From an uncultured Marmoricola sp. (GTDB taxonomy: Bacteria > Actinomycetota > Actinomycetes > Propionibacteriales > Nocardioidaceae): a DNA stretch of 5,347 bases. A program made the translations under genes and the position numbers. Within the stretch, counting starts at the first letter, position 1. The number at the start of each line of letters is the position of its first letter. This document shows positions 5,309 through 5,347 of the stretch, one piece after another. The DNA is taken from assembly GCF_943913695.1 (NCBI RefSeq), contig NZ_CALTZE010000186.1, positions 1-5,347 on the forward strand, read 5' to 3'. The notes beneath the pieces were generated by a model. The model had not been told where the DNA came from. It did not search any database and was given only the letters and a program-made list of their open reading frames with translations.

Positions 5309-5347
5309 GGTGGGTCGAGGAGGTCGTGCTGCGACCGTCTCGAGACC
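5309..5347 (+). repeat. Complete palindromic unit at the right edge
   Basis: This 39-bp unit differs from 5160-5198 at two sites (GGTGGG for GGTTGG, and a TGCTG loop for TCCTG) and ends exactly at the window edge with GTCTCGAGACC. Its stem GGTCG/CGACC (5322-5326 and 5332-5336) is intact. The array probably continues beyond the window. Confidence 0.8.

Noticed and set aside
4974..5347. CRISPR array
   Set aside because: Period is 36-39 bp with units directly abutting and no unique spacers; no cas genes nearby.

Overview
The window is very GC-rich DNA from an actinobacterium. Coding bias, the secreted serine protease and the intergenic repeats built around GGTCGAGGA...GTCTCGAGACC are most consistent with Nocardioidaceae (Nocardioides-like). 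That assignment is inference from style and recalled genomes, not from a search.

Layout: all convincing genes lie on the minus strand, so they read from right to left. Positions 4864-5347 are non-coding: a good ribosome binding site, a weak -10-like site, then a tandem array of 36-39 bp repeats that runs off the right edge. Positions 4863-2099 encode a large secreted S8-type (subtilisin-fold) peptidase split over two reading frames. The first frame (4863-3196) holds the signal peptide, propeptide, catalytic Asp and oxyanion Asn. The second (3199-2099) holds the catalytic Ser and a C-terminal beta-rich domain. The frames meet at an ATGA overlap with no Shine-Dalgarno sequence in front, which looks like a one-base frameshift (mutation or sequencing error) rather than two evolved genes. 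A perfect 16-bp hairpin fills most of the 67-bp gap to the next gene. Positions 2031-1000 encode a CurA-like zinc-independent NADPH-dependent reductase of the MDR superfamily. It is coupled through a 4-bp ATGA overlap, with a good Shine-Dalgarno, to an antibiotic-biosynthesis-monooxygenase (ABM) fold protein with two C-terminal membrane helices (1003-374). Positions 1-373 are non-coding and hold a second repeat array of the same palindromic family.

The reductase and the ABM membrane protein look like a two-gene translationally coupled redox or detoxification unit; their substrate cannot be read from sequence. The peptidase is exported and is probably a separate transcription unit ending at the hairpin. 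No defence system, CRISPR, transposase, tRNA or rRNA was seen.

The least routine content is: (i) the split peptidase, which also has Glu where subtilisins have the catalytic His; and (ii) the flanking repeats, whose hairpin stems differ between copies but keep base pairing.
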